Shown here piece after piece: positions 61,753 to 64,000 of a stretch of 64,000 nucleotides of DNA. The stretch is from Bradyrhizobium sp. 164. Its GTDB lineage: Bacteria; Pseudomonadota; Alphaproteobacteria; Rhizobiales; Xanthobacteraceae. Both the position numbers and the translations under genes were made by a program. Positions within the stretch are counted from its first letter, which is position 1. Every line of letters begins with the position of its first letter. The stretch covers positions 1-64,000 of the forward strand of contig NZ_JADPKA010000018.1 of assembly GCF_023073715.1 (NCBI RefSeq), given 5' to 3'. The notes below the pieces were generated by a model. The model saw only the letters and a list, made by a program, of their open reading frames with translations, searched no databases and was not told where the DNA came from.

Positions 61753-62475
61753 CTACACCGACACCGAATAGATCTCATACTCCCCGCGGACCAATTCGAT
61801 ATGCGCGCGCATGGCTGCCGCGGCGCCCTGCTTGTCACCGCGCATGATGGCGACGACGACGCGGTCGTGCTCAGCTTGCGACTTGGCGAGCCGTCCGAGA
61901 TTGCGGAACTGGGCGCGGCGGAACGGCTGCACGCGGACGCGGGTGGCGAGCGTGATCTCGGCGATGTAGCCGTTCTGCGATCCCGCATAGATCGCGTTGT
62001 GGAAGCGCTCGTTGACCTCGTGGAAACGCTCGGGATTGCCGGCATAGCTCAGCACCCGTAGCTCCTCGTGGACGGCCTCCAGGCCGTGCCGCTCGGCGGC
62101 CGACATGCGCTCGGCGGCAAGGCCGGCGCACAATGCCTCGAGCTCCGCCATCGCCTCGAACATGCTCTTCAGCCGCTCGATCGAGGGCTGCGCCACCACT
62201 GCCCCACGATGGGCGCGCGCCTCGACAAGACCGCTCGCGACGAGCTGGCGCAACGCCTCGCGCACCGGCGTGCGCGAGACGCTGAAGCGCCGCGCGATGT
62301 CGGTCTCGTCGAGCGGCGCACCGGGAGCCAAAGTTCCACGCACGATCTCGTCGGCGAGCTGAAGACGCAGCTCTTCCGCGCGCGTGACTTTGTGCAGCGA
62401 CGGTGAGGGACGGTCGACGCGCGGCACCACCGGCTCGGCTGGCAGCGCTCCCGGCGGAAAGTCGTCAAGCCTCAT
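61753..62475 (-). CDS. GntR/FadR-type regulator
   Basis: The 240-residue regulator has a GntR winged helix (about 28-95, with [35 protein letters not shown]) and an FCD-type helical effector domain (about 105-230) with the metal-binding His pattern in [22 protein letters not shown]. It overlaps the AtzH-like gene by four bases (ATGA) and probably controls the atzE-atzH-gntR operon. The inducer may be the amide substrate; this is inference. Confidence 0.88.
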   Translation of the reverse strand: MRLDDFPPGALPAEPVVPRVDRPSPSLHKVTRAEELRLQLADEIVRGTLAPGAPLDETDIARRFSVSRTPVREALRQLVASGLVEARAHRGAVVAQPSIERLKSMFEAMAELEALCAGLAAERMSAAERHGLEAVHEELRVLSYAGNPERFHEVNERFHNAIYAGSQNGYIAEITLATRVRVQPFRRAQFRNLGRLAKSQAEHDRVVVAIMRGDKQGAAAAMRAHIELVRGEYEIYSVSV

Positions 62476-62867
62476 ACGGTCTCTTTCGGCTCGTCGATGA
62501 TGCTGACATGGGCGGCGACGACGCGCCAGCCCTCCGGAAAGCGAATCCAGGTCTGCATCTGCCGGCCGACCTTGCCGGGCGCGGTGTCGCGATAGAACAA
62601 GGTGGAGGCCACGGCCGTGTCGCGGCCATAGCTCGTAATCACGGTCTTCGCGGTGCGCCGGTTCAGGCCGACCGGCGAGCGGCCGGCGCGAAAGCCGGAG
62701 ATCGCCTCATAGCCGTAGAGGTTCTCGCCGATACCGTAGCGCAGCGTGCGGGGGTCGTTGCGGAAGAGCTCACCGAGCACGGCGACGTCGTTGCTGACGA
62801 GGGCCTGCTCATAGCGCTCGAACGCGGCTCTGACTTCGGCGATCACGTCGGGAAGATCGATCTCCAT
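62472..62867 (-). CDS. AtzH/HpxZ-like protein (DUF3225)
   Basis: The 131-residue protein has the NTF2-like fold of the AtzH/HpxZ group: [55 protein letters not shown] and [20 protein letters not shown]. AtzH acts as a 1,3-dicarboxyurea amidohydrolase in cyanuric acid catabolism, while HpxZ is linked to oxalurate breakdown. It lies between atzE (12 bases) and gntR (overlap). Which pathway applies cannot be decided from this gene alone. Confidence 0.85.
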   Translation of the reverse strand: MEIDLPDVIAEVRAAFERYEQALVSNDVAVLGELFRNDPRTLRYGIGENLYGYEAISGFRAGRSPVGLNRRTAKTVITSYGRDTAVASTLFYRDTAPGKVGRQMQTWIRFPEGWRVVAAHVSIIDEPKETV

Positions 62868-62879
62868 CTCAAAATCCTC

Positions 62880-64000
62880 TTAAAGTCCCCTTGGCGACGG
62901 CGCCGATACCACGCCCATTTTCTCCAGTGCGTACGCGACGCGCAAGGCGAGGTCCTCGCGCCAGGGCGCGGCGATGATCTGCACGCCGATCGGCAGCGGC
63001 TCGAGCGGCACCGGCACGGCGACGACCGGCAGGCCGATAAAGGAGATCGGCTGGGTGTGGATGCCGATACTGGCGCGCACCGGCAGCTCGACGCCGTCGA
63101 GCGTGAAATTGATCTGGCCAAGCTTCGGCGCGGTGCACGGCGTCGCCGGCGCAAGCAACACGTCGACAGACTTAAAAATCTCGGCGAGCTGGCCGCGATA
63201 CCAGCGTCGGAATTTTTGTGCGCGGTCGACCAGCGGCGCCGGTACCATGGCGCCCGCAATCAGCCGGTCGCGCACGGCAGGATCAAAATCGTTCGGGCGC
63301 TTGCGCAGGCGATCGAGATGCAGCGAAGCGCCTTCGGTAGTGGTGATGACGTAAGCCGCCGCGCGGGCGCGCGAGGCTTCGGGAATGTCGACGATCTCAG
63401 TCGCGCCAAGCGCCTTGGCAACGCGGCTGACGGCTTCGACGGCTTCCGGAAACACGTTCTTCTGAAAGTGACCGCCGGCGATCGCGATGCGCAAGCCCGA
63501 GATGGACTGGCCGAGCAGCGGCGCCACCTGTTCGACGCCACGCGTGGTGCAGGCGCCATCGTCGGCATCCGGTCCCTGCATGACGTCATAGGCGAGCGCG
63601 AGGTCGGCGACGGAGCGTGCCAGCGGGCCGAGATGATCGAGGCTCGCGACAAACGGGAACGAGCGCGCCCGCGACAGCCGGCCGTAGGTCGGCTTCAAAC
63701 CAAAGATGCCGCAGAACGAGGACGGCACCCGGATTGAGCCATTGGTGTCCGAGCCCAGCGCGATCGGCACCAACGCGGCGCCAACGGCGCTGCCCGATCC
63801 ACCCGAGGAGCCGCCGGTCATCCGCGTGGTGTCATGCGGATTGCGCGAGGGACCGTCATGGACGTTCTCGCCGGTGAAGTCGTAGGCGTATTCACCCATG
63901 TTGAGCGCACCGACCAGCACGGCGCCGGCTGCTTCCATCCGCTCGATCAGCGCGGCGTCGCGCCTGGCTGGCGAGAGGTCGCGGTTGATCTTCGAGCCCG
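62880..64000 (-). CDS. atzE: AtzE-type amidase (partial, runs off the right edge)
   Basis: The coding frame is open from the window edge: in-frame GSKINRDLSPARRDA precedes the first internal ATG at 63938, so the true start lies outside. Visible are MTGGSSGGSGSAVG and the nucleophile region GSDTNGSIRVPSSFCGIFGLKPTYGRLS of amidase-signature proteins; the catalytic Lys is beyond the edge. The sequence (NMGEYAYDFTGENVHDGPSRNPHDTTR) is of the AtzE/HpxY-like branch, which hydrolyses 1-carboxybiuret or a related amide. An AtzG-like small subunit, if present, would lie upstream outside the window. It leads atzE-atzH-gntR. Confidence 0.85.
   Translation of the reverse strand, partial: GSKINRDLSPARRDAALIERMEAAGAVLVGALNMGEYAYDFTGENVHDGPSRNPHDTTRMTGGSSGGSGSAVGAALVPIALGSDTNGSIRVPSSFCGIFGLKPTYGRLSRARSFPFVASLDHLGPLARSVADLALAYDVMQGPDADDGACTTRGVEQVAPLLGQSISGLRIAIAGGHFQKNVFPEAVEAVSRVAKALGATEIVDIPEASRARAAAYVITTTEGASLHLDRLRKRPNDFDPAVRDRLIAGAMVPAPLVDRAQKFRRWYRGQLAEIFKSVDVLLAPATPCTAPKLGQINFTLDGVELPVRASIGIHTQPISFIGLPVVAVPVPLEPLPIGVQIIAAPWREDLALRVAYALEKMGVVSAPSPRGL

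Noticed and set aside
1..64000. CRISPR arrays, insertion sequences, prophage, tRNA or rRNA genes
   Set aside because: I saw no spaced direct repeats of CRISPR type, no transposase or integrase motifs and no tRNA or rRNA sequence. The repeats present are isolated palindromes.

Overview
The window reads as a chromosomal segment of an alphaproteobacterium, almost certainly Bradyrhizobium. It is GC-rich, carries GcrA, and has a haloalkane dehalogenase matching my memory of DbjA, a BjaI/BraI-type LuxI, a CYP199A-type P450, and several families of short palindromic repeats between genes. I see no rRNA, tRNA, transposase, integrase or CRISPR array. All homology statements come from reading the sequence and from memory, not from a search.

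Region 1 (about 0.2-22.9 kb) is mostly housekeeping. It holds two SGNH-type proteins coupled to an OpgC-like acyltransferase, apaG, hslO, argF-argD and gcrA. A complete phosphate module follows, phoR-pstS-pstC-pstA-pstB-phoU-phoB on the minus strand, with a clear Pho box before pstS. Next come a flippase-like membrane protein, a GNAT enzyme, a SelW-like protein, a DbjA-like dehalogenase coupled to a TetR gene with a near-perfect operator, an OmpA/BON protein with a coupled small membrane protein, a polysaccharide deacetylase and an SDR.

Region 2 (23.1-39.3 kb) is an aerobic benzoyl-CoA (box) module: bclA, an alpha/beta hydrolase, boxC and boxB on the minus strand, with divergent boxR and a truncated haemoglobin. 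boxA and boxD are absent. Beyond it lie an IclR / Rieske oxygenase / glutamine synthetase-like cassette and a Liv-type ABC transporter (livHMGF) without a binding protein. A 16-bp inverted repeat of TGCA-N6-TGCA type occurs before boxC and again before livH, which suggests that BoxR controls the transporter.

Region 3 (39.4-41.4 kb) is a quorum-sensing locus: luxR then luxI on the minus strand, a lux-box-like palindrome between them, a 72-codon gene immediately after luxI, and a 58-codon ORF divergent from luxR.

Region 4 (41.6-50.2 kb) is a shikimate/quinate catabolic operon: a LysR regulator, a quinate/shikimate dehydrogenase, a complete Liv-type ABC importer with its binding protein, and a fused 3-dehydroshikimate dehydratase/HPPD-like protein that would deliver protocatechuate.

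Region 5 (50.5-59.7 kb) handles further aromatic acids. It has two Liv-type binding proteins, a type II NADH dehydrogenase, a CYP199A P450 with its [2Fe-2S] ferredoxin and a divergent MarR gene, then a feruloyl-CoA synthase with a divergent MarR gene and a perfect palindromic operator.

Region 6 (59.7-64 kb) is for nitrogen: an allophanate hydrolase behind a canonical sigma-54 promoter, then a GntR regulator, an AtzH/HpxZ-like protein and an AtzE-type amidase that runs off the right edge.
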